The position numbers and the translations under genes are program-made. Positions 47,464-55,698 of a stretch of 64,000 bases of DNA are shown here, piece by piece (the stretch's first letter is position 1; the number at the start of each line of letters is the position of its first letter). Origin of the DNA: an uncultured Saprospiraceae bacterium (lineage in GTDB: Bacteria; Bacteroidota; Bacteroidia; Chitinophagales; Saprospiraceae); contig CALLAW010000055.1 of NCBI GenBank assembly GCA_938001865.1, positions 44,043 to 108,042 on the forward strand, read 5' to 3'. Below the pieces are notes generated by a model, which saw only the letters and a list, made by a program, of their open reading frames with translations, was not told the DNA's origin and searched no databases.

Positions 47464-48717
47464 TTAATTGATGAGTAAGTAACCATAGTAGAGAGCCAAC
47501 AGAGTGAGAAATATAATGCCAGCGTAACTCAGTAGCTGTAGAGCTTTGGTTGGTTGGTCAGACAGGGGAAGGTCTAGACTGAGTACATTCTGCAAATTCA
47601 TATATCCAACTATGGGAGCTAATACAAATGAAACTCCAGTCGCTATCGCAAGGATCAATCCCATATTAGAGTTGAATATGAAGAGTACGATCAGACTCAT
47701 CACCGAGATGAAAAGAATGCCAAATGAATAAAATCGCTTAGATTCTCGACTGTTCCCTTTGCCTATGAGCAGATTGATAATGTCAATACCGATACGAGCT
47801 GTTGCATCGTGATTGGTCAAGCACGTACTATACATCGTAGCAAATGCAGCTACTGCGATGAAGAGATATGCCCACTGTCCGATATGAGTCGTAAAGAGGT
47901 TGATGACTTGATCAGCAAAGACGATTCCGTTAGTACTCAGTTCTGTACCAGAGCCATACAATGTCAGACACCCAATAGCAAGAAAGAATATTGCAAGAAT
48001 CGCCGTCACAACATATCCAACATTGAACTCTTGAAGAGCTTCTCTGAGGGATGGTCTGTGATGTTGTATTGTGTACTTTTCTATCGTCCACAGACTGAGC
48101 CAACTACTTGCCTCTACAGCAGTTGGCATCCATCCGATCAGAGTAATGATGAACAGGATACCAAGCTTGTCAAAAAAAGGAGGCGGTTCGAAATCGACAA
48201 CCGGTGTGATTGGACCCTGAGAAAATGCCAAAAAGGTGGTAATAAAGAGAGCAACAAATAATGTAGGCACAACAAACTTAAGCATTGTCTCCAATAGTTG
48301 ATACTTACCAATAATCAGGATAATGCTATTGAATAAAAAAAGCCCAAGAGCAACTGTGGCAATACCTACACCCTGCAATCCTAAGATATTGATCAATAGA
48401 CCAGCAGTGATAGAACATAAGGCTGCAGGAGTCGCAATAGACGTTGCTAATGTGATGAAGGCATAGAGCCAAAGATAGCTCTTACCTCGATTACGATAGC
48501 CCTCGATGATACTCTTGCCAGTTACATTGGTATATCTCACTCCAAACTCAAAGAAAGGATACTTGAGTAAATTAGCTAAAAGGATGGGGATGATCATCAA
48601 CCAACCATATTGTGCACCAGCCTTCGTAGAGAGTACAAGGTGTGACGTACCTATGGCCATACTAGCGAAGAGGAGTCCTGGACCAAGGTTGTTCAATAAT
48701 ATTTTGAATCGATTCAT
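47464..48717 (-). CDS. Nramp-family-like metal transporter with altered metal-binding motifs
   Basis: The frame could begin earlier at 48759, but MNRFKILLNNLGPGLLFASM (ATG 48717, 417 residues) matches the normal start of Nramp proteins. About 11 hydrophobic segments follow. In standard Nramp proteins the first helix carries DPGN and the sixth carries MPH. Here these places read MAIGTSHLVL and GWMPTAVEASSW, so the usual Asp, Asn and His ligands are missing, and only Met and Pro of the second motif remain. This resembles Nramp-related groups that move other ions (for example magnesium in NRMT proteins). The substrate should not be taken as manganese or iron. It stands alone and converges with the SulP gene. 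Confidence 0.8.
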   Translation of the reverse strand: MNRFKILLNNLGPGLLFASMAIGTSHLVLSTKAGAQYGWLMIIPILLANLLKYPFFEFGVRYTNVTGKSIIEGYRNRGKSYLWLYAFITLATSIATPAALCSITAGLLINILGLQGVGIATVALGLFLFNSIILIIGKYQLLETMLKFVVPTLFVALFITTFLAFSQGPITPVVDFEPPPFFDKLGILFIITLIGWMPTAVEASSWLSLWTIEKYTIQHHRPSLREALQEFNVGYVVTAILAIFFLAIGCLTLYGSGTELSTNGIVFADQVINLFTTHIGQWAYLFIAVAAFATMYSTCLTNHDATARIGIDIINLLIGKGNSRESKRFYSFGILFISVMSLIVLFIFNSNMGLILAIATGVSFVLAPIVGYMNLQNVLSLDLPLSDQPTKALQLLSYAGIIFLTLLALYYGYLLIN

Positions 48718-48759
48718 CAATTTTTTGCTTACAAGCGATAGATCTATAATGCTGATCAA

Positions 48760-49186
48760 GCTAGATTGTGAAAATAGATTATCATCATGTAAATGAGGAA
48801 ATATCCTTTCACTTTTTTTTTGTTACATCTCATTGTGATTGCTCTCAATTGGAATGGAGCGGGATATGATCATTTAGAGATTGCGGTTTGATGACTGCAT
48901 GATGGTTTTACTTCTCTCTTGTGAGGTATATCATTAATCAATAGCTAAGACAGCTATTAGAGATTCTGATTAGGATTACTCCCAGAGTCTCACCGACGAT
49001 ACCATTGACGATATTAATGTTTTCTAAGTTCCAATCACCTGAGATGTGATGAGTATATACTTCTAATCTCTGTATAGCCAAAACTTTAATAGGTACTGAT
49101 CAAATTAGTCACCAGAGCTAGAGATCTAGGAATAGCTATTGCTTAGAATATTGCGAACTAACATCTATAATCACAGATAAAGTCAT
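48760..49186. other. Gene-free stretch upstream of the tRNA
   Basis: About 430 bases carry no frame that looks like a gene on either strand. The promoter of the Nramp-like gene should lie at the left end and that of the tRNA at the right end. Nothing else was recognised. Confidence 0.4.
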
Positions 49187-49194
49187 TAGATTTG
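49187..49194 (+). promoter_or_regulatory. -7 promoter element of the tRNA gene
   Basis: TAGATTTG fits the Bacteroidota -7 consensus TAnnTTTG and lies 12 bases before the mature 5' end of the tRNA. Confidence 0.55.
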
Positions 49195-49205
49195 CACCGC
49201 TCTAA

Positions 49206-49292
49206 GGAGGAATGCTAGAGTGGCTTAATAGGTACGCTTGGAAAGCGTATGTGCCCGAAAGGGTACCGGGGGTTCGAATCCCTCTTCCTCCG
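49206..49292 (+). tRNA. tRNA-Ser (anticodon GGA)
   Basis: The 87-base sequence folds as a class II tRNA. Its acceptor stem is GGAGGAA/TTCCTCC, the anticodon GGA is at 49240-49242 in a stem TACGC/GCGTA, and a long variable arm contains GTGCCCGAAAGGGTAC. The T arm is GGGGG-TTCGAAT-CCCTC. The discriminator base is G, as is usual for serine. The 3' CCA is not encoded, so it is added after transcription. Confidence 0.96.
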
Positions 49293-49702
49293 CTTATCCC
49301 TCTTCTATATTCTACTGAGAGAGAGCCGGACAAGCTATCATCAGATTCTATAGTATGAGATATCCTCCACTGCCTTAATGATCCAAGAGTATGTGAGTAT
49401 CATTAATTGCTCTATCGCCTCCTCATCGCCCATATCCTACTATATCCTACACTGTTGGCACATCTGCACTCGATTTGTCTTGCTTCCATTGCTTGTATGG
49501 ATGAACACTCTAAGACTTCTAGTACCTCAGCAGGTTCGTCAAAATGAGTGAATTAGGATATTATTTGCATAAAAAAGATGTATGATGCTTATTCATACCT
49601 CTAGTAAGTAGTAAGTTAGGACCGAATATTGGAGTGATTATTATGGATTTGAGCTATTGATATCTCTTCTCATCATCTATCTTGTCAATTAAATTGAAAA
49701 AA
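49293..49702. other. Gene-free stretch between tRNA-Ser and mscS-type gene
   Basis: These 410 bases show no convincing gene, repeat or mobile element remnant, although tRNA 3' ends are common integration sites. No copy of the tRNA 3' end was noticed further downstream. Confidence 0.4.
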
Positions 49703-50566
49703 ATGGAAATTCTCAATAATCAATATGTTCATTATCTCATACTTATCGTAGGTACCTTCTTATTTGTCACATTGATTTCTTACTTGCTCAATAAGTCGCT
49801 AGATCTCTTGATAAGGAAGAAGAGTGAACAATTACACATAGATCCAACGAATTTTATCTTCTTAAAGAATTCGAGTTCATTCGTACTGTATGCGATAGGT
49901 CTTTTCTGGATATTTCAAAAGATTCCGTACTTCAAGGCGCTTGGTACTGCGATGTTTGCTGGAGCTGGAGTCTTGGCTGCAGTGATAGGGTTTGCATCAC
50001 AAAAAGCATTTTCCAATATTATCGGAGGATTATTTATTTTGATATTCAAGCCATTCAGAGTTGGAGACATCATAGAAATCTCAAATAGCAGAAAAGGCAC
50101 AGTCGAAGAGATCACACTCAGGCATACTATTATCAAAGATTATCAATCCCAGCGAATCGTCATCCCTAATAGTCAGATCAGTGAGGAGACGATCATTAAT
50201 AGCTCTATCACTGACGATAAGATTAGAAAGCATATAGATATTGGTATCTCTTATGAGAGCAATATAGATCAAGCAATGGATATAATTAGGCAGGAGATAA
50301 AGAATCATCCGTTATTTCTTGATAATCGGAGTGAGAAAGAAATAGATCAGGAAAGACCGGATCTATTGATCAGAGTAATTAGCCTAGGCGAATACGCTAT
50401 CACTCTGAGAGCATATGTCTGGACGCTAAACTTTGACCATGCTTTCACATTGCAGTGTGATGTATTGAAGTCAATAAAAGAAAGCTTCGATCGCAATGGG
50501 GTAGAGATCCCTTACCCGCATAGAACTATTATATCTAAAGATAATCTTAGTGCCAACAAGCTATGA
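49703..50566 (+). CDS. MscS-type mechanosensitive ion channel
   Basis: A TTG at 49682 opens the frame, but ATG 49703 (MEILNNQYVHYLILIVG) is the better start and gives 287 residues. Two N-terminal helices are followed by the pore helix GTAMFAGAGVLAAVIGFASQ, with the Gly/Ala-rich pattern of MscS TM3. Then come KAFSNIIGGLFILIFKPFRVGD and the beta domain. MscS channels open on membrane tension and release solutes after osmotic downshock. The stop overlaps the start of the CorA gene (ATGA). The pair, and the stress signalling genes that follow, suggest an osmotic or ionic stress setting. Confidence 0.93.
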   Translation: MEILNNQYVHYLILIVGTFLFVTLISYLLNKSLDLLIRKKSEQLHIDPTNFIFLKNSSSFVLYAIGLFWIFQKIPYFKALGTAMFAGAGVLAAVIGFASQKAFSNIIGGLFILIFKPFRVGDIIEISNSRKGTVEEITLRHTIIKDYQSQRIVIPNSQISEETIINSSITDDKIRKHIDIGISYESNIDQAMDIIRQEIKNHPLFLDNRSEKEIDQERPDLLIRVISLGEYAITLRAYVWTLNFDHAFTLQCDVLKSIKESFDRNGVEIPYPHRTIISKDNLSANKL

Positions 50567-51627
50567 AGAAAATGAAAAAGGGTAAAAATTCAAAAGTTGG
50601 TTTGCCACCGGGTACTGTTACATTTACGGGGGATCAAAAAGTCGAAAAGACTTTGATTCACAAGCTCAGATACAATGATCAAGAATTGACTCGAAGCAAG
50701 TTGAATGGTTTTGACGATTCTGAGTTTACGGATATTGCTGACTCTGTTGATTGGTTTGATCTAGTTGGGATCCATGATGTTGAACTCATAAAGAAGATTG
50801 GTAACAAATTTGACATACATCAATTGGTACTCGAACGTATCGTAGATCCATATCAAAGATCGAAGTTTGAAGAGTTCAACTCAGGTTTATTCTTTTTATT
50901 CAAGTCGATATCTTTTGATAAAGAGACTACTAATATCCAACTCGAACAAGTATCGATCTACTTTACTGAAGAAGTATTGTTGAGTTTCCAAGAGAAGGAA
51001 ACAGATCTCTTTGTCAATGTGAGAGGTCGAATTGCAAATAGCTATGGCAAGATTCGGAATAAGAAAGCTGACTACCTCGCTTTTGCGATTTTGGATGTAA
51101 TAGTAGATTCTCACTTCTTGCTACTAGAGCAGGTCAATACTGAGATTGAACTCCTCGAAGAAAGATTATTGGTCGAGGTTGATAATAGCATCAAAGAGAA
51201 AGCCTATCATCTCCATCGAGCTATTCAACTGTTGAGAAAGCAGATTATATCTATGCGAGAAGGTATTGCAATTTTTGCACGGTCGGACAGCAAGTATATT
51301 TTGGATGATACTAAGTTATTCCTCCGAGATATAGGAGGGCAGATAACACACCAAGTAGATATGCTTGATAATCAGCGAGAGCTGATATCGAGTATTCAAG
51401 AACTCTACAATTCTGAGATCAATTATAAGATGAATCAAGTCATGAAGATCATGACCATCATCACAACGATATTTGTTCCATTGTCTTTTCTTGCTGGCAT
51501 CTATGGTATGAACTTTAATCATATTCCAGAGCTCCAATATGAGAATGGATATTTTGTATTGATTGCAGTCATGGCACTTATTGCCTCAGGATTAGTAATT
51601 TGGTTTAAATCTATGAAGTGGTTTTAA
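50563..51627 (+). CDS. corA: CorA-type magnesium/cobalt channel
   Basis: This 354-residue protein has a long cytoplasmic domain, a helix-rich stalk (LRKQIISMREGIAIFARSDS) and two C-terminal membrane helices with the pore signature YGMNFNHIPE between them. It fits the TIGR00383 corA type of Mg2+/Co2+ channels. It overlaps the mechanosensitive channel gene by four bases, so the two are co-translated. Magnesium uptake driven by membrane potential is the usual role; some members export other divalent metals. Confidence 0.93.
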   Translation: MKKMKKGKNSKVGLPPGTVTFTGDQKVEKTLIHKLRYNDQELTRSKLNGFDDSEFTDIADSVDWFDLVGIHDVELIKKIGNKFDIHQLVLERIVDPYQRSKFEEFNSGLFFLFKSISFDKETTNIQLEQVSIYFTEEVLLSFQEKETDLFVNVRGRIANSYGKIRNKKADYLAFAILDVIVDSHFLLLEQVNTEIELLEERLLVEVDNSIKEKAYHLHRAIQLLRKQIISMREGIAIFARSDSKYILDDTKLFLRDIGGQITHQVDMLDNQRELISSIQELYNSEINYKMNQVMKIMTIITTIFVPLSFLAGIYGMNFNHIPELQYENGYFVLIAVMALIASGLVIWFKSMKWF

Positions 51628-51704
51628 CTTCACTCAGAGTAATTCTATCTATCATTTGTCCAACTTGATGCAATAGATAGAGTTTTGAATTTTCTCTTTC
51701 GGCA

Positions 51705-51726
51705 TAGAATGGAGTAATTAAATGTA
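51705..51726. repeat. 22-base direct repeat, copy 1
   Basis: TAGAATGGAGTAATTAAATGTA differs from the copy at 52069-52090 at only two positions. It lies directly before the first TAGGTRAATTRCCTA palindrome. The stretch 51628-52142 between corA and the STAS gene otherwise holds no gene that I can support. Confidence 0.6.
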
Positions 51727-51731
51727 TACTC

Positions 51732-51746
51732 TAGGTAAATTGCCTA
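51732..51746. promoter_or_regulatory. TAGGTRAATTRCCTA palindrome, site 1
   Basis: TAGGTAAATTGCCTA lies about 400 bases upstream of the STAS gene. It is one of three near-identical 15-base palindromes within 4 kb around the signalling genes. A binding site for the nearby LuxR-type response regulator is a likely reading, but this is inference. Confidence 0.55.
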
Positions 51747-52068
51747 TAGAGAAAAATACACTATTACGCTGAGTATAAAATAGAGAAGGATCTCGAACTT
51801 TGTTACAGCCAGTATGTAAGAATGTTGTCAATATGATGAAATTTTGTGCAAACGATTCAATCAAACAATACTCTACAGTAATTGATTGCTCTTCTCTCGG
51901 AAGTGATAGATAGATTAGCTCTATCAAATGTCTCTCGAGTTGGATAGAGGAGTATGTCTACAGTCGTGGCGAAAGGAAGCAAATTTAGCAATAGCTAGAT
52001 GACTGATAATCAGTTGTATATATTGATATTCGATCTACTATGGAATATTGGGAATGTTCTGTTTGGGT

Positions 52069-52090
52069 TAGAATGGAGTAAATAGATGTA
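52069..52090. repeat. 22-base direct repeat, copy 2
   Basis: TAGAATGGAGTAAATAGATGTA lies about 50 bases upstream of the STAS gene start and matches copy 1 at 51705-51726. It may form part of the promoter region of the signalling operon. Confidence 0.6.
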
Positions 52091-52142
52091 ACCTGTATCC
52101 TTTATGTTGTATTTTCATCTTTTCAACACTAATCAAATAATT

Positions 52143-52580
52143 ATGAATCAAAAGAAACCTGAAGACCAAAAAGTATCAATTAGTAGACGAGTTCTTGGTG
52201 GAGACACCCCAATTGTGATTAATGAAATTACAGATAGATGTTTGTTTTCATCCTTCTATGGTACTCTTGACTCCGTTAGAATAAAGAAGGTCATTGATGC
52301 ATTACTTGAAGTCGTAAACCGAAATGAAAACGACTTAATCATTGTCGATCTAAGTAACGTTGACATTATCGATAGTTCGATAGCTGCTCATCTGAAAAGT
52401 CTCAACAAGTTACTTCAACTTATAGGAATGGATGTAATCTTCTGTGGAATCAAGCCAGTAGTAGCAAATAGTATGGTGAGTGCAGGTGTGGAACTAGAAA
52501 ACATTAATGTCCAGAAGAATCTCAAGAGAGCTCTAAAATATGTCTACTCTATTCAGGGCTTGAGCTTGGTAAAGGCGTAA
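52143..52580 (+). CDS. STAS-domain protein (RsbS/anti-sigma antagonist type)
   Basis: The frame opens at 52104, but ATG 52143 (MNQKKPEDQKVSISRR) follows a typical AT-rich leader, so I use it; 145 residues result. The STAS core shows as NDLIIVDLSNVDIIDSSIAA, where S78 or S79 is the likely phosphorylated serine, as in RsbS and SpoIIAA. The next gene, one base further, encodes an RsbT-like kinase joined to an RsbX-like phosphatase. This gives the minimal set for a partner-switch or stressosome-like signal. No sigma factor of this system is seen in the window, so the output may instead pass to the histidine kinase and response regulator that follow. Confidence 0.85.
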   Translation: MNQKKPEDQKVSISRRVLGGDTPIVINEITDRCLFSSFYGTLDSVRIKKVIDALLEVVNRNENDLIIVDLSNVDIIDSSIAAHLKSLNKLLQLIGMDVIFCGIKPVVANSMVSAGVELENINVQKNLKRALKYVYSIQGLSLVKA

Positions 52581-52581
52581 A

Positions 52582-53577
52582 ATGATTAAGGAAGAACCAT
52601 ATTATTTCTTATTGAAGGATGTGCAAAGTATCAGTGACATTCTACATTTCTCTCGGAAGTTAATGCTAGAGCATAGATTCCCTCATCTCGAAGTAGAAGA
52701 GTTCGTACTTGCGATATCTGAGATGTCTCATAATGCGATTAGACATGGTGGGGGTGGGAATATCTTAATTCATGTAAAGAAGAATGGTGCAGTGGTCTCT
52801 GTGAGAATAGAAGACAATGGACCAGGCATTACGAACTATGACTTAGCGATGAGAGAAGGATACTCTACAGTAAAAACGAGTCTTGGATTAGGGTTAACTG
52901 TGGCCCAACGATCTTCTGATTATTTTGAGATAGAGTCAAGCAACTCTGATGGAACTGTGATCCTGATAGAGAAGTATAGACCACTTACTCTTGAAGTGAT
53001 ATCTTACGGCTTGGTAAGTGTGCCAGATGAGAATTATAACTTTAATGGTGATACTTATATTCTCAAAGAGTATGATGGAGACTCAGTACTTATAGGTGTC
53101 ATTGATGGTCCAGGTCAAGGCTACGATGCCTATGTTTTTGCATTGACATGCAAAGAATTTGTTGAGGAAAATTATAGACTCTCATTAGATAGCTTGGTCT
53201 ACGGATTAGACACATTGATGAAGGAGAGTAATGATGATGTTGGAATAACCGCTTCACTCTTGCGGATAAAACCATCAAGGATCGAATATAAGGGATGCGG
53301 TGATACACATGCTTACTTGGTTATGGATGGGGTGATGCATAGACTCGTCAATGAGGGCGGACGCCTCGGTCAGTTACTTTATTTCAAAAAAGGGATGAAG
53401 GAATACTCATTTGACAAAAGTGTAAAGGTAGTGCTGTGTACAGATGGATTGTCAACACTCCCTTCGACCTTAGAGTTGTCAGGTAATACACAGGCAGTTG
53501 CTAATAGATTATTTGATCAGTATCATAAGCCATACGGCGATGCTACAATTATGACCATGAAATATAACAACCCATGA
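52582..53577 (+). CDS. RsbT-like kinase domain fused to an RsbX/SpoIIE-like phosphatase domain
   Basis: This 331-residue protein has an N-terminal GHKL ATPase domain of the RsbT/RsbW type. Its N box is EMSHNAIRHGGGGN near 47-60, its G1 box DNGPGI, and its G2 box TSLGLGLTVAQ. The second half is a PP2C-like domain of the RsbX/SpoIIE type with GVIDGPGQGYDAYVFA near 170 and CTDGLSTLP near 290. The usual DGxGHG motif reads DGPGQG. In Bacillus the kinase (RsbT) and the phosphatase (RsbX) that act on the same STAS protein are separate, and here they are one chain. The gene lies one base after the STAS gene and overlaps the histidine kinase by four bases. Confidence 0.85.
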   Translation: MIKEEPYYFLLKDVQSISDILHFSRKLMLEHRFPHLEVEEFVLAISEMSHNAIRHGGGGNILIHVKKNGAVVSVRIEDNGPGITNYDLAMREGYSTVKTSLGLGLTVAQRSSDYFEIESSNSDGTVILIEKYRPLTLEVISYGLVSVPDENYNFNGDTYILKEYDGDSVLIGVIDGPGQGYDAYVFALTCKEFVEENYRLSLDSLVYGLDTLMKESNDDVGITASLLRIKPSRIEYKGCGDTHAYLVMDGVMHRLVNEGGRLGQLLYFKKGMKEYSFDKSVKVVLCTDGLSTLPSTLELSGNTQAVANRLFDQYHKPYGDATIMTMKYNNP

Positions 53578-54569
53578 TGCAGAGTCAAACTGAGTCTTAT
53601 GAATTCATCAAAGGATTAGTTTCATCATTTCCAAGTGGAATGATCGCTTTTGATATAGAAGGGTATGTCACTATTGTAAATAAGGAGTTTGTTCAATTGC
53701 TTGAGTTAAACTCAAAAATATCTGAAGTGATTGACCAATATGTAGTCGATTTGCTGCCTCAGGGTCAACTCAGATCACATGTGGTCAAGTGTCTTGAAAA
53801 GGGACGCAAAGCTTTCGAAATCCCAATGCTCAAAATCAATGATAAGTATGTAGATATAAAAGGAGTCAAACTCTTGAATGGGATGTTAATCGTCTTGAAT
53901 AATATTACGCCTTTGATTGATCTGAAAAATGAAGCAACAGAACTCATAATAAAAAGTCAAGAAAAAGAGAGAAATAGAATAGCTAAGGAAATGCATGATG
54001 GTATAGGCCCTACACTCTCAACGGTCAAGTTGAGTTTGGAACGTATCACTAAAGCAATCCAAAAAGAAGAGGAAAAAGAGAGGCTCCGTCAAGTATCTGA
54101 TACTATCATGGAGATATCAAAGGAAATTAGATCAATCTCACATGATCTTATGCCAAGTAGTATCATTGACTTTGGTCTCCTCGCTGCTCTCGAAAATTTC
54201 GTCAATAAGAATAATGACACCACCAATTTTACAATAACTATAGAGTCAGAGGTAAGCGACGTAGACTTAAACCAAATACCCAAGAACTTCGAAGTAAGTA
54301 TCTTCAGGATCATACAAGAAGCAACACATAATGCCATGAAATACTCAGAGTGTACACACTTTGGTATCTCACTATCAAGAGATGATAATACTCTCATACT
54401 TATCATCTCTGACGATGGGAAAGGATATGATGTTGCAAAAGTAAGTCACGGTATCGGTGTGAAGAATATGAAGACAAGAGTAGAATCAATGAATGGAACA
54501 ATCAATATCACTTCCCAATTAAATCAGGGAGTTAGCATAATAATAAAATTACCAATACTGAAATCATGA
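53574..54569 (+). CDS. PAS-domain sensor histidine kinase, NarL/DesK type (HisKA_3)
   Basis: This 331-residue protein has an N-terminal PAS-like domain (residues about 10-115; SGMIAFDIEGYVTIVNKEF) and no membrane segment, so it is cytoplasmic. Next comes the HisKA_3 dimerisation region with the phospho-accepting H141 in RIAKEMHDGIGPTLSTVKL. A GHKL ATPase domain follows, with EATHNAMKYSE and ISDDGKGYD. It overlaps the genes on both sides by four bases (ATGA), so four signalling proteins are translationally coupled. It should phosphorylate the response regulator encoded next. How the STAS/RsbT-RsbX pair feeds into it is unknown. Confidence 0.92.
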   Translation: MMQSQTESYEFIKGLVSSFPSGMIAFDIEGYVTIVNKEFVQLLELNSKISEVIDQYVVDLLPQGQLRSHVVKCLEKGRKAFEIPMLKINDKYVDIKGVKLLNGMLIVLNNITPLIDLKNEATELIIKSQEKERNRIAKEMHDGIGPTLSTVKLSLERITKAIQKEEEKERLRQVSDTIMEISKEIRSISHDLMPSSIIDFGLLAALENFVNKNNDTTNFTITIESEVSDVDLNQIPKNFEVSIFRIIQEATHNAMKYSECTHFGISLSRDDNTLILIISDDGKGYDVAKVSHGIGVKNMKTRVESMNGTINITSQLNQGVSIIIKLPILKS

Positions 54570-55210
54570 TACGAGTTGCAATAGTAGATGATCACAAAAT
54601 GTTTAGAGATGGCTTGCAGGCAATGTTGAGTGATGAAAATGATATCAATGTGATCTGGACATCGCCAGATACCAAGACGACACTAGAACGATTAGAGACC
54701 GATCTCCCTGATGTAATACTTATGGACTTGACACTAGGTACAGAGAGTGGTATTACACTAACTAAGACTGTGATGGACCTTCATCCATCTATCAAGATAT
54801 TGGCTATCTCTATGCACTATGAAGACACTTATATTGTCAAAGTATTGGAGAATGGTGCCAGTGGTTATCTCCTCAAAGAGTCAGGAGGAGAGGAGGTGGT
54901 CAATGCAATCCGTACTGTAAATCAAGGTAATACTTACTATAGTAAACATGTGTCAGAGGTCTTAATCAAGCACATCACCAAAGGGACTAAACCAAAGCAA
55001 GGAATACAAATTCCACTGACAAAGCGAGAGATAGAAATCCTCACTCTCATCGCGAATGAATACTCCAATCCCGAAATTGCAAAAGAACTCTTCATCAGTA
55101 TCAGGACAGTAGATACACACCGCCGTAACCTCCTTGAGAAATTGGATGTCAAGAACACGGCAGGGCTAGTAAAGCATGCCGTAAAGTTTGGGCTAATCGA
55201 TATAAAGTAA
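54566..55210 (+). CDS. NarL/FixJ-type response regulator with LuxR DNA-binding domain
   Basis: This 214-residue protein has a receiver domain (VAIVDDHKMFRDGLQAML; phosphorylated D54 in VILMDLTLG; YLLKESGG) and a C-terminal LuxR-type HTH (LTKREIEILTLIANEYSNPE, FISIRTVDTHRRNLLEKLDV). It overlaps the histidine kinase gene by four bases and is its probable partner. Three copies of a 15-base palindrome flank this signalling set, one of them 20 bases after the stop. They are candidate binding sites for this regulator. A dimeric LuxR-type HTH would fit such a palindrome. Confidence 0.93.
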   Translation: MIRVAIVDDHKMFRDGLQAMLSDENDINVIWTSPDTKTTLERLETDLPDVILMDLTLGTESGITLTKTVMDLHPSIKILAISMHYEDTYIVKVLENGASGYLLKESGGEEVVNAIRTVNQGNTYYSKHVSEVLIKHITKGTKPKQGIQIPLTKREIEILTLIANEYSNPEIAKELFISIRTVDTHRRNLLEKLDVKNTAGLVKHAVKFGLIDIK

Positions 55211-55229
55211 TCAGCTGCAATCATACTTC

Positions 55230-55244
55230 TAGGTGAATTACCTA
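55230..55244. promoter_or_regulatory. TAGGTRAATTRCCTA palindrome, site 2
   Basis: TAGGTGAATTACCTA lies 20 bases after the response regulator stop. A half-site, TAGGTGAAC, follows at about 55288. Both stand upstream of a possible small gene at 55330 and of the universal stress protein gene. Confidence 0.55.
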
Positions 55245-55329
55245 CTGAGTAATTTACGACTTTGCACTGATTAGAACACCTGATCTATAGGTGAACTTTG
55301 TCTTATTATTAAACCCAAATTTTTAAATA

Positions 55330-55452
55330 ATGAGACGAGTTCAAGTATTCTTAAGTGTCCCCTTTACTACAGCTATTGCTTCGATGTGCAATCTTATCAT
55401 TTTATCAGAAAGTGTGATTACCCGTTTTGGTGGAGTAAAGAATGAATATTGA
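55330..55452 (+). CDS. Possible 40-residue small protein
   Basis: ATG 55330 follows an AT-rich leader (AAATTTTTAAATA) like those before real genes here. The frame encodes 40 residues with a hydrophobic middle (MRRVQVFLSVPFTTAIASMC, then NLIILSESVI). It is the only coding candidate in the 488-base gap between the response regulator and the stress protein genes. Chance cannot be excluded for a frame this short. A small membrane-associated peptide is one possibility. Confidence 0.25.
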   Translation: MRRVQVFLSVPFTTAIASMCNLIILSESVITRFGGVKNEY

Positions 55453-55564
55453 TAAATATTGTGATAGAGATGTGGAGATTGATAACGTGTTTCTGCTGTA
55501 TAGAACTCCGGAAGGTGTCTCTAACTACACAGTCTACTATGTCTTGCAAATTAGCTGAATCGTA

Positions 55565-55579
55565 TAGGTAAATTACCTA
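55565..55579. promoter_or_regulatory. TAGGTRAATTRCCTA palindrome, site 3
   Basis: TAGGTAAATTACCTA, the most symmetrical copy, lies 120 bases upstream of the universal stress protein start. This is a fitting place for an activator site. Confidence 0.6.
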
Positions 55580-55698
55580 GACACAAAATTAGGTTATTAC
55601 TATGAGGAAACTTTGATTGACATCTCAGATATTTGACTTGTTAACTGATGTATCTCACCACCATACTTAGTAAATTATAAATAAAAATCTAAAGTAAC

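Noticed and set aside
49206..49702. tRNA-Ser as an integration site for a mobile island
   Set aside because: No integrase gene and no direct copy of the tRNA 3' end were found downstream.
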